Assembly (NCBI RefSeq): GCF_013186535.1
Contig: NZ_JABMCZ010000001.1
Location: 992,001 to 1,056,000, forward strand
Origin: Nocardia terpenica
Lineage (GTDB): Bacteria > Actinomycetota > Actinomycetes > Mycobacteriales > Mycobacteriaceae
DNA length: 64,000 bases
Reading direction: 5' to 3'
The translations under genes and the position numbers were made by a program. Shown one piece after another: positions 41,441-49,043 of the stretch. The notes below the pieces were generated by a model that saw nothing but the letters and a program-made list of their open reading frames with translations, had not been told where the DNA came from and did not search any database. How positions within the stretch are numbered: the first letter of the stretch is position 1; the number at the start of each line of letters is the position of its first letter.

Positions 41441-43018
41441 CTTGTTCTTTAACCTCCGTGGCTTTCAGGTTGGCGGCGTTGATAGAGGGCCGTGAGGCGT
41501 TTGACCGTTTTGCCGACGTCGAAGCGGGTGGCGCGGAGGCGGTTTCGGTGTCCGCGTGGTCGTCCGGGTCCGGCTCGGGTGGGTTTGGGCGCGCTGGCGG
41601 GACAGCCGATGGTGGCGCAGAGGTTCCGAAACCCTCGCCGGACCCGGGCCGGAGTGAGTCGGTGTGGTGGCGCGGGTTTCTCCCATCGATGGCGCAGGTC
41701 GGCTGTCAAAGCGCGTGCGAGCCGTAGTTGAGTATGGGCTGCGATGATCAGCCAGGTCCAGCGATCAGCTGCCTGCGGGGTGCGAAGCTTGGGGCGGGTC
41801 CAGCCGAGAGTTTGTTTGAACAGCCGGAAGGTGTGCTCCAGGTCGAATCGGCGTAGGAACGCCTGCCAGGTCCGGTCGATGTCCTCGACGGCGGCGCCGG
41901 TCTTGGATGACCATAGCCAAATCGGTGGTGCAGCACGGTCTTTGGACAGATGCTCGACCTCGAGCCGGATCAGCGTGCCCTCGAATACCGGCAGCGGTTC
42001 GTCGTGGTCGATCCAGGCCGCGCGGCGGGTCAACCGTGGGTGGACCCGATCCCATGCTTGCGCGCTCGCCTTGCCGTAGTTGGCGGTCGCGGTGATCGTG
42101 GCGACCGTGGGCTGCGGCCAGGACTGTGGGTCGGCGAAGCGGAACTCGGGCCCGTGCATCGGTGGGCGGCCGTTGGTCCCGGGCAACCGGACCGGCTTCG
42201 GCAATCGCATCACCCGATCCGACCGCAGCCTGCCGACCATCTCGACCGGCAGGTCACGCAGCATCCACCCCAACCGGCAGATGTCGTAACCAGCGTCGGC
42301 GACGATCATGATGTCCGGATCCCCGGGACGCCACTGGCCCGCGCCGATCAATCGATCCACGACCTCACGCAGCTGGGTGGCGGTGACTGCTGCCGCATCA
42401 TCAGCGGGACCCAGACGCACCGCATCCAGGATCTGCGTCCACGAACTCCCACCGGGTTCGAGGACGGCCACGAACGAATACGGCCAGCCCGGAATGAACT
42501 GCGACGCCGATTTCGCCCGCCCGTAGACGTGGCAGAACAACCGATCCGGGGAACATTCCGCGTCCGAACGCAACCATGCCGACACGTCCACCGCCAACAC
42601 GAGACGGCCATCACCAAACCTCGGCAACTCGCTGCTGCACAACAGGTTCCGAAGCCTCGGCACATCGATCCGGCCATCGTTGAGGCCGCCGTAGAGCGCG
42701 CCGTGCCCGCGACGATGCTCAGGAGTCAACGTCAGCTCCACCACCGACCGCACCGCGCCCTGGGCACACAGCACCGCCTCGGTCAGCTCGAACAACTCAT
42801 CACCCCGCGCGGTCAGACACGCATAGAACTCGCCACGCATCCGCGCCAGTTCCGCGAACGCTTCCCCCGCTCGACTGCCGACCGGCAGACTCATCTCAGG
42901 CCTTCGTCTCGATCAATGCATCCTTGGTCGGAGCACATGATCAGACGAAGGCCGCCCACCTGTCCTGCGAACCATTAAGCAAGCCAAACGGTTTGGAACT
43001 CGGAGGTTAAAGAACAAG
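41441..43018 (-). mobile_element. Insertion sequence, NF041680-type transposase, 1,578 bp
   Basis: Perfect 18-bp terminal inverted repeats, CTTGTTCTTTAACCTCCG at 41441-41458 and its complement at 43001-43018. They are flanked by the direct repeat CTCAG at 41436-41440 and 43019-43023. One transposase gene fills the element, and its stop codon lies inside the left terminal repeat. Intact repeats and ORF suggest recent insertion. The 106 bp between the transposase start and the right repeat would carry its promoter. Confidence 0.93.
41449..42894 (-). CDS. Transposase, NF041680 family (IS701-like DDE)
   Basis: 481 residues. Contains LTPEHRRGHGALYGGLNDGR, LVLAVDVSAWLRSDAECSPD, RLFCHVYGRAKSASQFIPGW and IMIVADAGYDICRL, with DLEHTFRLFKQTLGWTRPKL later. 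The acidic residues in VLAVDVS, VADAGYD and the E of LEHTFR fit a DDE catalytic triad. This set matches the putative transposases named NF041680, widespread in actinobacteria. It cuts and joins the element's ends. Confidence 0.9.
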   Translation of the reverse strand: MSLPVGSRAGEAFAELARMRGEFYACLTARGDELFELTEAVLCAQGAVRSVVELTLTPEHRRGHGALYGGLNDGRIDVPRLRNLLCSSELPRFGDGRLVLAVDVSAWLRSDAECSPDRLFCHVYGRAKSASQFIPGWPYSFVAVLEPGGSSWTQILDAVRLGPADDAAAVTATQLREVVDRLIGAGQWRPGDPDIMIVADAGYDICRLGWMLRDLPVEMVGRLRSDRVMRLPKPVRLPGTNGRPPMHGPEFRFADPQSWPQPTVATITATANYGKASAQAWDRVHPRLTRRAAWIDHDEPLPVFEGTLIRLEVEHLSKDRAAPPIWLWSSKTGAAVEDIDRTWQAFLRRFDLEHTFRLFKQTLGWTRPKLRTPQAADRWTWLIIAAHTQLRLARALTADLRHRWEKPAPPHRLTPARVRRGFRNLCATIGCPASAPKPTRAGPGRPRGHRNRLRATRFDVGKTVKRLTALYQRRQPESHGG

Positions 43019-43896
43019 CTCAGGTAAACACGAACTGCTGCCGGGGCTAGCCATCTTGGCGACCGGTGGAATCATCGCAGTGCTCAGCGTCGATACCAGC
43101 ATCCTGCTTCGCCGAGCTCCCGACATCGATGCCGAGGTGCGTAAGCACCGCATGGAGGAGGACATCGTCCGATTCCAGCGGGTACTGCGCGGAAAGGGTC
43201 CGTGGTCGCGTAGTCTCACACCCCGGCCTACATGGGCCCGAACTCGCCTTGGCGCGGCCTTGTGGTGGACATACCAGATCGTTGCCGCGGTGATCCTCAC
43301 CACGGGAATACCTATGGGCATACGAGTGGTCGGTTGGGTAGGCACCCAGCACACCGCCAAGGAATACGCGGTGAGCATCGCCCAGCTAGCAACTCTGGCC
43401 TTATTTTTGGTTACCGGAATCACTGTCTGGGCATACTCGATAGTGACGTTTCTGATCGATCGACAGTTCTTCATGGCTGCGGCCATCACACTGATGTCGG
43501 GGTCGCTGTCGGTCGCTGGTATATGCGGAGCGGTCCTTGCATGGAGCCACCCACCGACCTGGGGCCAACTGATTCGGGCGGTACTGTCGATTCTCTCGGC
43601 CTATGCCGTTCCTCTCTTGCTGGTCGGGAAAGCCCTACGGTCTTCAAGAATTGCCAGCTTAGTGTGGCCCGGCGCTGGACTCCGATGGTTGATCCGTCGT
43701 TCCATTGTATTGAAATGGGCAACATTTAAACGCGAATTGGCGCACGGTGCTCAGTCGACACGACCGCGCAAACGTCCGAGTCGGCCGCCAGTGGGATGGT
43801 TGCGAAAGGCGCTGTGGTGGTCATTGCGCTGGCCATGGTGGTGGGTGCCCGCAGGCGGTCGATGGTACCGACGGATCTCCGGAACGGAGTGACTAT

Positions 43897-43926
43897 CCGC
43901 TCGCAGGCAGGTAGCGAAGCGAGCGG
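43897..43926. terminator. Hairpin between converging genes
   Basis: CCGCTCGC/GCGAGCGG, an 8-bp perfect stem with a 14-nt loop, placed in the 45 bp between the rightward membrane gene stop and the leftward gene stop. It suits a bidirectional terminator insulating the conversion gene from the early operon. Confidence 0.6.
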
Positions 43927-43937
43927 ACCGCTCCTCG

Positions 43938-44159
43938 TTACCTAGGGTTATCCGGCCAGCCGACTTCTCGGCGGAGCGCAGCGCTGCGCGCTTCGATTAG
44001 CGCGAGCAATTCCCTTGTAGTGGAATGGATCTCGGTGCCTTCGCTGCTCATCTTCAGTGTGCTGATGCGGTCCACAAGAGTTCGAATCTGCTGGTCGATT
44101 CCGACACGCTCCCGGTGGGCGGAGTGGTCGACGATGCGCGGTGTGTCCGGTGGAGTCAT
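43938..44159 (-). CDS. Hypothetical helical phage protein
   Basis: 73 residues. A helical protein (IDQQIRTLVDRISTLKMSSE; STTRELLALIEARSAALRRE). It overlaps the upstream gene by 4 bp (ATGA). No family recognised. It may form a coiled-coil partner of the neighbouring product. Confidence 0.6.
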   Translation of the reverse strand: MTPPDTPRIVDHSAHRERVGIDQQIRTLVDRISTLKMSSEGTEIHSTTRELLALIEARSAALRREVGWPDNPR

Positions 44160-44605
44160 GCCGCTGTCTCCCAGATCGCTACGGCGTGCTTGATGCCGAT
44201 GAGGCTCCCGGCCTTGCGAATTCGTCCATCGCGCTCGGCGCGCCGAAGCACTGCACCCAGAACGTTCGTGTCCCCTATCGCGGGTAGGTCATCGTGCGTG
44301 AAGCGTTCGCCGGGCTTCTCACACAGTTTCGCGAGGACCCTCTCGACGGCGGCGATTTCCGGGGTTACGAGGCGGAATCCGGCGCGGTGCAACGCCCGCT
44401 CCAGTGCGGCCACGCTGTCGTAGCCGAGCTGACGAGCGGCCATCCCGATCGGCGTACCGCCCTGGGTCAGCCAAACGTACTCTCGGACAAGATTTGTGTC
44501 GGCCTCGTCGCGGTGCCCGCCGCTCGGGAGCTTGTTGGTCGTCTTGCGGCGTCTGGTCGCGAGCATGTCGAAGTCGATGTCTTCCTCGACGTCGTAGGTG
44601 GACAT
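44156..44605 (-). CDS. Hypothetical phage protein with HTH-like segments
   Basis: 149 residues. The middle contains GGTPIGMAARQLGYDSVAAL ERALHRAGF, which looks like a helix-turn-helix. The C-terminal half is a winged-helix-like region (GDTNVLGAVLRRAERDGRIR). Two DNA-binding-like modules suggest a regulator, but I cannot place a family. Confidence 0.6.
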   Translation of the reverse strand: MSTYDVEEDIDFDMLATRRRKTTNKLPSGGHRDEADTNLVREYVWLTQGGTPIGMAARQLGYDSVAALERALHRAGFRLVTPEIAAVERVLAKLCEKPGERFTHDDLPAIGDTNVLGAVLRRAERDGRIRKAGSLIGIKHAVAIWETAA

Positions 44606-44626
44606 GTTGGGTTCCTTCGGGTGTGC

Positions 44627-44659
44627 CCTGCGGCGGCCTGGTGTGGTGGCCGCCGCAGG
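44627..44659 (-). promoter_or_regulatory. 12-bp intergenic hairpin in early operon
   Basis: CCTGCGGCGGCC/GGCCGCCGCAGG, a perfect stem with a 9-nt loop, in the 76-bp gap upstream of the gene starting at 44605. Related in position to the hexaloop hairpins at 45339, 46803, 47686, 53291 and 53598, although its loop differs. Confidence 0.55.
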
Positions 44660-44681
44660 TGGTCGAACTGCTTCGCAGCCG

Positions 44682-45293
44682 TCAGATGCCGGGCCGGTAG
44701 AGGACGGTGATGGGCGCGAATTCCATCAGCTCGTCATCCGGCCAGGGGGCGATGCTTCGATCGGCGAGGTGCCACCCGGTGTCGGACTTTTGGGCGGCTA
44801 TGCCGGTGCCGAGCAATGCAACCGTGCCGACGGGAAGGACTGCATCATCGAGCTGTTCGAGCGTGCTGATCAGGAGTTGAGTCGTCGATGCGCTGGTCTC
44901 GCGTGCAGCAATCTCGTAGACCTCCTGCTGGCACTCCTCCAGGGAATCCCAGTATGTTCGCGCACCTAAATGGTCGAGCGCCCATGTACGACCGACTTTT
45001 GCGACATGTTGAGGCTTCACCATGCTGGCGATGTATCGATCATCTCGGGTCCGATAGAGGCCCGGAACCAGTGATTCGCGTAGCTCCAGAGTCGGGCTGA
45101 TGTCCTCAGCTTGAGCTGAGGCGTAGCCGGTGCCGTTGAGTTCGTCGACGACGTGCCAGAGACCGATGTAGCGGCCGGTGTAGTGCAGGTGTTCGCCGAG
45201 TTCGGCGTCGGGGCCGAACATCCTGCGAAGTGCTCCGAGGACGGTGGCCTCGTCGACCTTTTCGACGACTTCGCGGATACGAATCCACTGCAT
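44682..45293 (-). CDS. Hypothetical phage protein
   Basis: 203 residues from ATG at 45293; the upstream in-frame extension is shadow-like. Begins MQWIRIREVVEKVDEATVLG. It contains ELGEHLHYTGRYIGLWHVVD and RTRDDRYIASMVKPQHVAKV, and ends in a Pro/Trp-containing tail. No recognised family. The start is preceded by AAAGGAACCC, the ribosome-site type repeated across this operon. Confidence 0.6.
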   Translation of the reverse strand: MQWIRIREVVEKVDEATVLGALRRMFGPDAELGEHLHYTGRYIGLWHVVDELNGTGYASAQAEDISPTLELRESLVPGLYRTRDDRYIASMVKPQHVAKVGRTWALDHLGARTYWDSLEECQQEVYEIAARETSASTTQLLISTLEQLDDAVLPVGTVALLGTGIAAQKSDTGWHLADRSIAPWPDDELMEFAPITVLYRPGI

Positions 45294-45338
45294 AATTGGG
45301 TTCCTTTGTGTTGATGACCCTGATCGCGGGCTGACTGA

Positions 45339-45358
45339 TGTCCGGTGGCGGCCGGACA
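45339..45358 (-). promoter_or_regulatory. Hairpin with TGGCGG loop
   Basis: TGTCCGG and CCGGACA, a 7-bp perfect stem around the loop TGGCGG on the plus strand (CCGCCA in the leftward transcript). It lies in the 133-bp gap between the genes ending at 45427 and starting at 45293. One of several with the identical loop in this operon. No gene is seen in the gap. Confidence 0.65.
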
Positions 45359-45426
45359 CTTTTCAATCATACATACCGGATTTGTATTGGTGGTTGGAAT
45401 CTGCTGTGCAACAACATCTTCCGTCC

Positions 45427-45825
45427 TCAATGGGGCGGGGATTCGCTGATGTCTTCCGACCGAATCCGCCTGCGCGGCGGCCTTGTTATTGCAGTGCGGT
45501 GCTTGTACTCGCTTTGGTAGTCGGTATTCGCGGCTGTGCACGGACCGCAGCGGCAGCCCCAGTTCTTGTACGTCCACACCGCGCCATGCGGCAGCGGATG
45601 GCCTCGGCTGTCGTTGGTGGCGTGCCACCGTCCGGCGACCAAGACGCGCGCGGCGAATCGGTCGCGGCGGCGCGCATTCATGTGTTCTCTCATGGCTTTT
45701 CGGCACTCCGAGCACCGACAGCCGTAGACGTTGTACGAGGTGAACCGTCCGTGTGGAATGCACTCCATGCATCGGCAGCGGTGCATGTGGTAGCTGACAG
45801 GAGTCCCGTGCTGCGGCTCGGTCAT
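45427..45825 (-). CDS. Phage protein with three HG-Y-CRCxxC zinc repeats
   Basis: 132 residues. Three copies of one motif: HGTPVSYHMHRCRCMEC, HGRFTSYNVYGCRCSEC and HGAVWTYKNWGCRCGPC. Each has HG, an aromatic Tyr and CRCxxC, suggesting three small zinc-binding units, probably for nucleic acid binding. Such motifs are frequent in actinophage early proteins without assigned function. It overlaps the next gene upstream by 4 bp. Confidence 0.7.
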   Translation of the reverse strand: MTEPQHGTPVSYHMHRCRCMECIPHGRFTSYNVYGCRCSECRKAMREHMNARRRDRFAARVLVAGRWHATNDSRGHPLPHGAVWTYKNWGCRCGPCTAANTDYQSEYKHRTAITRPPRRRIRSEDISESPPH

Positions 45826-46781
45826 TCGGACACCTGCTTCACGTCCTGAATCTCGTGGTACGGAACGGTGTCGTTGTAGCCGTCGACGTACAGGTTCTTG
45901 AGCGTCACGGTTTTCTGGCTGACGCGGACGACCTCATACCAGCCGTGGCGGTACTTCACCATGTCGCCCTTGGAGATATCGGCCTTGCTGTAGTTCGTCG
46001 CATGCCCATCGGCGATCTGCTGCGCGCGAATGTTCTTCCAGTACTGAATGTCTCCGGCGCGGTGGTCCATACGCGCCTCGACACTCTTCCAGTGTTCGCC
46101 GGTGGCCGGAGGATCAACGAAGGTGTACGGGGCGCGTCCACGCTTGCCGCCATCCAGGATCCGCTGATCGGCCCGCTGATCGGCCTCCAGCTTCGCGATG
46201 CGGTTCGCGACAGTGACGGGCGAGTACCTGAGTTCAGTTGTGCGGGCGGCAGATCCAGCGCGGTCGCGTGCTCGTTCCGCAGCCCTGTTCGCCTCCACAG
46301 AACGGCCGAGTGCGTCCCACGCGCGCTCGATGGATTTCCGGTGCCGGTGCTCGCTGTAGTGGCCGACCTTGATCGGCTCACCCATGGGCGGCACTCTCTC
46401 GTCTGCCCGCCGGTGCGCGGCGTCCGCAGCTGCGGCTTGGCGGGCGCGGCGGTCGGCCTTCGCTTCCAGGGCTGCGACTCGGTCCTCCTGCCGTTCGGCG
46501 CGTGCGGCTTCGGCTTCGGCGGCCGAGCGCGCGGTGCGGTCGATCAGCAGCTCGACCGTGTACCCCGCTGCGCGGAGGGCGTCGGCCGCAGCCTTGATGT
46601 GGTATTCCTTCGGTTGCTGGTCGCGAGATGCGTGGACAATCCATTGCTGAAGTCTGCGCGACCACTTCCAGTGGCCGACACGGCGTTTCACTTCGCAGAT
46701 GACTTCGTAAGTGCCGTCTCCGCGGACCGTGTCGTTGAGCATCGTGCCTTCGGCCGCGGTGTGGGTGATCGTGAGTGTCAT
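45822..46781 (-). CDS. DUF3560-domain protein
   Basis: 319 residues from ATG at 46781. The N-terminus (MTLTITHTAAEGTMLNDTVR, then KRRVGHWKWSRRLQQWIVHA SRDQ) matches DUF3560 proteins. A long Ala/Arg/Glu coiled coil follows at about 95-180. The C-terminal region has a KGDMVKYRHGWYEVVRVSQK segment, an SH3-like or KOW-like strand set. DUF3560 proteins occur on phages and plasmids; function unknown. Confidence 0.8.
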   Translation of the reverse strand: MTLTITHTAAEGTMLNDTVRGDGTYEVICEVKRRVGHWKWSRRLQQWIVHASRDQQPKEYHIKAAADALRAAGYTVELLIDRTARSAAEAEAARAERQEDRVAALEAKADRRARQAAAADAAHRRADERVPPMGEPIKVGHYSEHRHRKSIERAWDALGRSVEANRAAERARDRAGSAARTTELRYSPVTVANRIAKLEADQRADQRILDGGKRGRAPYTFVDPPATGEHWKSVEARMDHRAGDIQYWKNIRAQQIADGHATNYSKADISKGDMVKYRHGWYEVVRVSQKTVTLKNLYVDGYNDTVPYHEIQDVKQVSE

Positions 46782-46802
46782 TGGGATGGGTTCTTTCTCG
46801 TG

Positions 46803-46838
46803 ATCCCGGCGCACCGGTGGCGGCCGGTGCGCCGGGAT
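46803..46838 (-). promoter_or_regulatory. 15-bp hairpin with TGGCGG loop
   Basis: ATCCCGGCGCACCGG and CCGGTGCGCCGGGAT flank the loop TGGCGG. It is a perfect 15-bp stem, the strongest of the series, in the 71-bp gap just upstream of the DUF3560 gene. Candidate RNA processing site, protein-binding hairpin or attenuator. Confidence 0.75.
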
Positions 46839-46852
46839 GCGATTAGCGCTGA

Positions 46853-46969
46853 TCAGTTGGTGATGGTGATGGTGACGGTGTGCTCTCCGGTGCCGTCGCA
46901 GTGGCGACAACCGTTTCCGTTGCAGAGTTCACAAAGGGCCCAATGCGTTTCCTTCATGTCGCACCTCAT
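46853..46969 (-). CDS. Small DnaJ-like zinc-finger protein
   Basis: 38 residues from ATG at 46969, or 34 from the ATG four codons later. The core CELCNGNGCRHCDGTGEH has two Cys pairs with Gly spacing as in DnaJ zinc fingers. Short actinophage proteins of this type are common and have no known partner. Overlaps upstream reading frames near 46966. Confidence 0.6.
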   Translation of the reverse strand: MRCDMKETHWALCELCNGNGCRHCDGTGEHTVTITITN

Positions 46970-47117
46970 GCCTTGCCGTGCTCGGTCGATCCGCAGAGTT
47001 GGCAGTAGCCGACGGTCTTGCCAGCGTCGGGAAGGTGCGGCCTGCCGATTCGGCGCGTTCGATCTGCTCATCGACCCAGCGATCGTGATAGTCGTCCGGG
47101 TCGGCCTCATAGCTCAC
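46929..47117 (-). CDS. Small phage protein, possibly frameshifted
   Basis: GTG at 47117 overlaps the previous stop (GTGA). The first 26 residues look genuine (SYEADPDDYHDRWVDEQIER). After that this frame turns into Pro/Ala/Arg-rich sequence. A neighbouring frame instead reads AGKTVGYCQLCGSTEHGKA and stops with TGA at 46966-46968, exactly overlapping the ATG of the zinc-finger gene. That frame has no start codon of its own. A one-base slip or mutation near 47040 is therefore likely; alternatively programmed frameshifting. Confidence 0.5.
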   Translation of the reverse strand: MSYEADPDDYHDRWVDEQIERAESAGRTFPTLARPSATANSADRPSTARHEVRHEGNALGPL

Positions 47118-47659
47118 GGCTGCTGCTTCAGCAGGGCATCGAGAGCCCGATGCGACGCTTCGAGATCACGGTGGTACTCCGCCGTCGCGCGGATGAACTT
47201 GGTCTCGACATCAGCGATTCGGTCTTGGGCATCCTGGACCTTCGCCTCGTGGAGGCGTACGGGTGTGTGCCAGAAGGCGACGATTTGCGGGAACAATTCG
47301 TCGAGGTGGTCGATCGCCGCTGCCGTGACCACCCCACCGCCGACACGGCGTGTGCAGTGATCTTCAGTCGCGCCAACGCTGGTCGGATGAGGTCCGTGCG
47401 ACTCGATGACGATGTTGCGGTGGCCGGTGTACTCGCGGCCATTGATAGTGACGTATTCCGGCAAGCCCTGCTCGGCGCGGTCGAACAGCGGCGAGAGCCT
47501 CATGTGCAGGCACCAGGTGTCGTACCCGCGACCATCCAGCCCGCGGTAGCGGTACTGGACGCTGATCGGACCGGTGACAGGGCCCTCGGCGAAGAGGATC
47601 GGATGTCCTTCGGTGTCGAGAACACCTGTGACGTCGACTGTTTGGATTGTCTTGGGCAT
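47114..47659 (-). CDS. Hypothetical phage protein
   Basis: 181 residues from ATG at 47659. The N-terminal half is beta-like (QTVDVTGVLDTEGHPILFAE, YRYRGLDGRGYDTWCLHMRL). The C-terminal half is helical (FIRATAEYHRDLEASHRALD). No family recognised. It lies in a run of genes linked by 4-bp overlaps. Confidence 0.6.
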   Translation of the reverse strand: MPKTIQTVDVTGVLDTEGHPILFAEGPVTGPISVQYRYRGLDGRGYDTWCLHMRLSPLFDRAEQGLPEYVTINGREYTGHRNIVIESHGPHPTSVGATEDHCTRRVGGGVVTAAAIDHLDELFPQIVAFWHTPVRLHEAKVQDAQDRIADVETKFIRATAEYHRDLEASHRALDALLKQQP

Positions 47660-47685
47660 GGTCGTACTCCGTGGGTTCCGTTGGG

Positions 47686-47703
47686 TGACCGTGGCGGCGG
47701 TCA
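47686..47703 (-). promoter_or_regulatory. Hairpin with TGGCGG loop
   Basis: TGACCG/CGGTCA, a 6-bp perfect stem around TGGCGG, in the short gap before the gene starting at 47659. The stem includes the stop codon of the upstream 53-residue gene. It belongs to the recurring series in this operon. Confidence 0.55.
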
Positions 47704-47862
47704 ATCGGATTCAGTGAGGTCGAGCAGGTCGCTCGGGTATTCGTGGCCGTCGGCGTCGATGTTGAAAGTGAGCTCCAACATGTCGGGCCGAGGGCTCGCC
47801 AGGTCGATGCGTTCTCGACGAGAGATACTGTGGCGCTGCTCTTTTGAGCGGCCCCGAGTCAC
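47701..47862 (-). CDS. 53-residue hypothetical phage protein
   Basis: GTG at 47862 overlaps the previous stop (GTGA). Basic N-terminus (RGRSKEQRHSISRRERIDLA) and acidic C-terminus (NIDADGHEYPSDLLDLTESD). Too short for most gene finders in this form. The coupling supports it. Function unknown. Confidence 0.55.
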   Translation of the reverse strand: MTRGRSKEQRHSISRRERIDLASPRPDMLELTFNIDADGHEYPSDLLDLTESD

Positions 47863-48341
47863 CGCTGCTGGCGCTCTCGGCGGGCGGCGATTCCGGCTGC
47901 CTGAGCGGCGTTGAGATCGGAGGCGGGCATGATGCCCGTCGCGGCGACACGGATGAGGTGGATAGCTGTGTACGGCTGGTTCGTGGCGTACCCGTCGCGC
48001 AGTGCGTCGTAGAGGCCATTGCGGGTGTACGCCTCGTCCTCCAGCTTTGCGGCGCGCTCGGCGTCCTGATGCTTGCGGAACGCTTCGCACGCCTCGAATG
48101 CCTTGTGGTTCATGCGCTCTACGGCTTTCGGGCCGTACACGTCAGCAGCGATGCTCTCGCCTTCGGTCATGGTGTGGAACTCGCCGACCTGATCGGTCGC
48201 GGCGATCGGCCAAGCCTGTTCGAGCCACCCGGCGACGCCTTCCGACGGGACAAGCAGGATGTCGCCGGACTTGATGTCTTCTCGAAACTGACTGTGGTCG
48301 TACGCCTCGCCGGTAGATCCGAATACGTGCACATTGCTCAT
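47859..48341 (-). CDS. Hypothetical phage protein
   Basis: 160 residues. The N-terminal part reads like a small fold with GDILLVPSEGVAGWLEQAWP. The C-terminal part has MNHKAFEACEAFRKHQDAER and a helix with Arg/Gln at the end. Not assigned to a family. The start follows a GGAGCCC-type ribosome site. Confidence 0.6.
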   Translation of the reverse strand: MSNVHVFGSTGEAYDHSQFREDIKSGDILLVPSEGVAGWLEQAWPIAATDQVGEFHTMTEGESIAADVYGPKAVERMNHKAFEACEAFRKHQDAERAAKLEDEAYTRNGLYDALRDGYATNQPYTAIHLIRVAATGIMPASDLNAAQAAGIAARRERQQR

Positions 48342-48545
48342 GATGGGCTCCTTGGATTACACCCGTGGCGGCGGGCTGAAATGAATTGTGCTGCATCGCA
48401 TTTCGATCTCGCGATGGAAGCGACAGTATCCTGTTGGCCCCGTAGTGTCAACAAACTACGCAGGCACTACGCGTGAGTGTTCGAGCTTCCAACGTTCGGG
48501 GTATCAACGCGAACGCACTGCTGAATCCCGGAACGAGCACTCGAG
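48342..48545 (-). promoter_or_regulatory. 204-bp gap with short TGGCGG-loop hairpin
   Basis: CCCG-TGGCGG-CGGG at 48362-48375 is a 4-bp version of the recurring hairpin, just upstream of the gene starting at 48341. The rest of the gap has no convincing gene on either strand. It may hold a promoter for the downstream half of the early operon. Confidence 0.4.
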
Positions 48546-49022
48546 TCACGCGAGTCGTCCCGGATCGACGCGTTGTTCGTGGCCGTTCGATGGCAACCCC
48601 AGATCGCCCGAGAACACACGACTCGGCTTGCCACCGGACTCCACCATGGTCGACGGCTCGGAGACCCATCTATGGCGAGATACAGGCTGCCGAGGTCCAT
48701 GTGTTCGAACCTTCGGAATGTACAACGCTCGCGCAGCAGCACGCTGCTCCGCGGTAGCAGGCGGTGCCGTCGGTAGCTCCGGACGGTACTTCGGCGCTTT
48801 GCGGTCCGCATTGATGCGAGCGGTGATGTGGCCAGGCATGATCCGGTCGGTCGATTCGGCGTAGTGCTCGCGGATGGCTTCGGCGGCAGCCTCGGGTTTC
48901 CACTGTGCCCGGTGTGCTGCGTCGAGCCACGAGTCGGCCATGAGGCCGTCGATATTGCGGCAGTCGTAGGACTGGGCGAGCTGAAGCAGGGCGATGACGA
49001 CGTCGCGGGGGTCGCCGGTCAT
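48546..49022 (-). CDS. Putative helicase-loader or replication accessory protein
   Basis: 158 residues. Contains VVIALLQLAQSYDCRNIDGL, ADSWLDAAHRAQWKPEAAAE, AIREHYAESTDR and IMPGHITARINADR. The succession of an early helix, W-x2-A, a H-Y pair and I-x-P-x-x-I is typical of phage replication proteins encoded after the initiator. The C-terminal half is basic and disordered. It follows the initiator gene by 21 bp. The role is inferred. Confidence 0.55.
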   Translation of the reverse strand: MTGDPRDVVIALLQLAQSYDCRNIDGLMADSWLDAAHRAQWKPEAAAEAIREHYAESTDRIMPGHITARINADRKAPKYRPELPTAPPATAEQRAAARALYIPKVRTHGPRQPVSRHRWVSEPSTMVESGGKPSRVFSGDLGLPSNGHEQRVDPGRLA

Positions 49023-49043
49023 TCGGGGTTGCTCCTCTCCGGG

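Larger units (their letters stand above)
40900..43892 (+). pseudogene. Multi-spanning membrane protein split by an insertion sequence
   Basis: The gene begins at ATG 40900 and is interrupted after 41440 by an IS. Removing the element and one copy of the CTCAG duplication joins 41440 to 43024 in frame, giving a 469-residue protein ending at 43892. About eight membrane spans are visible (for example IIGAGAAAYLAGVLFLNYL; LATLALFLVTGITVWAYSIV) with a basic C-terminus. It is the only rightward gene inside the leftward early operon, typical of a lysogenic-conversion gene such as superinfection exclusion. Function unknown and presumably lost. Confidence 0.85.

Noticed and set aside
48448..48669. Reverse ORF of 73 codons in and beyond the gap at 48,342-48,545
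   Set aside because: It overlaps the replication accessory gene in another frame, has no ribosome site and has shadow composition.
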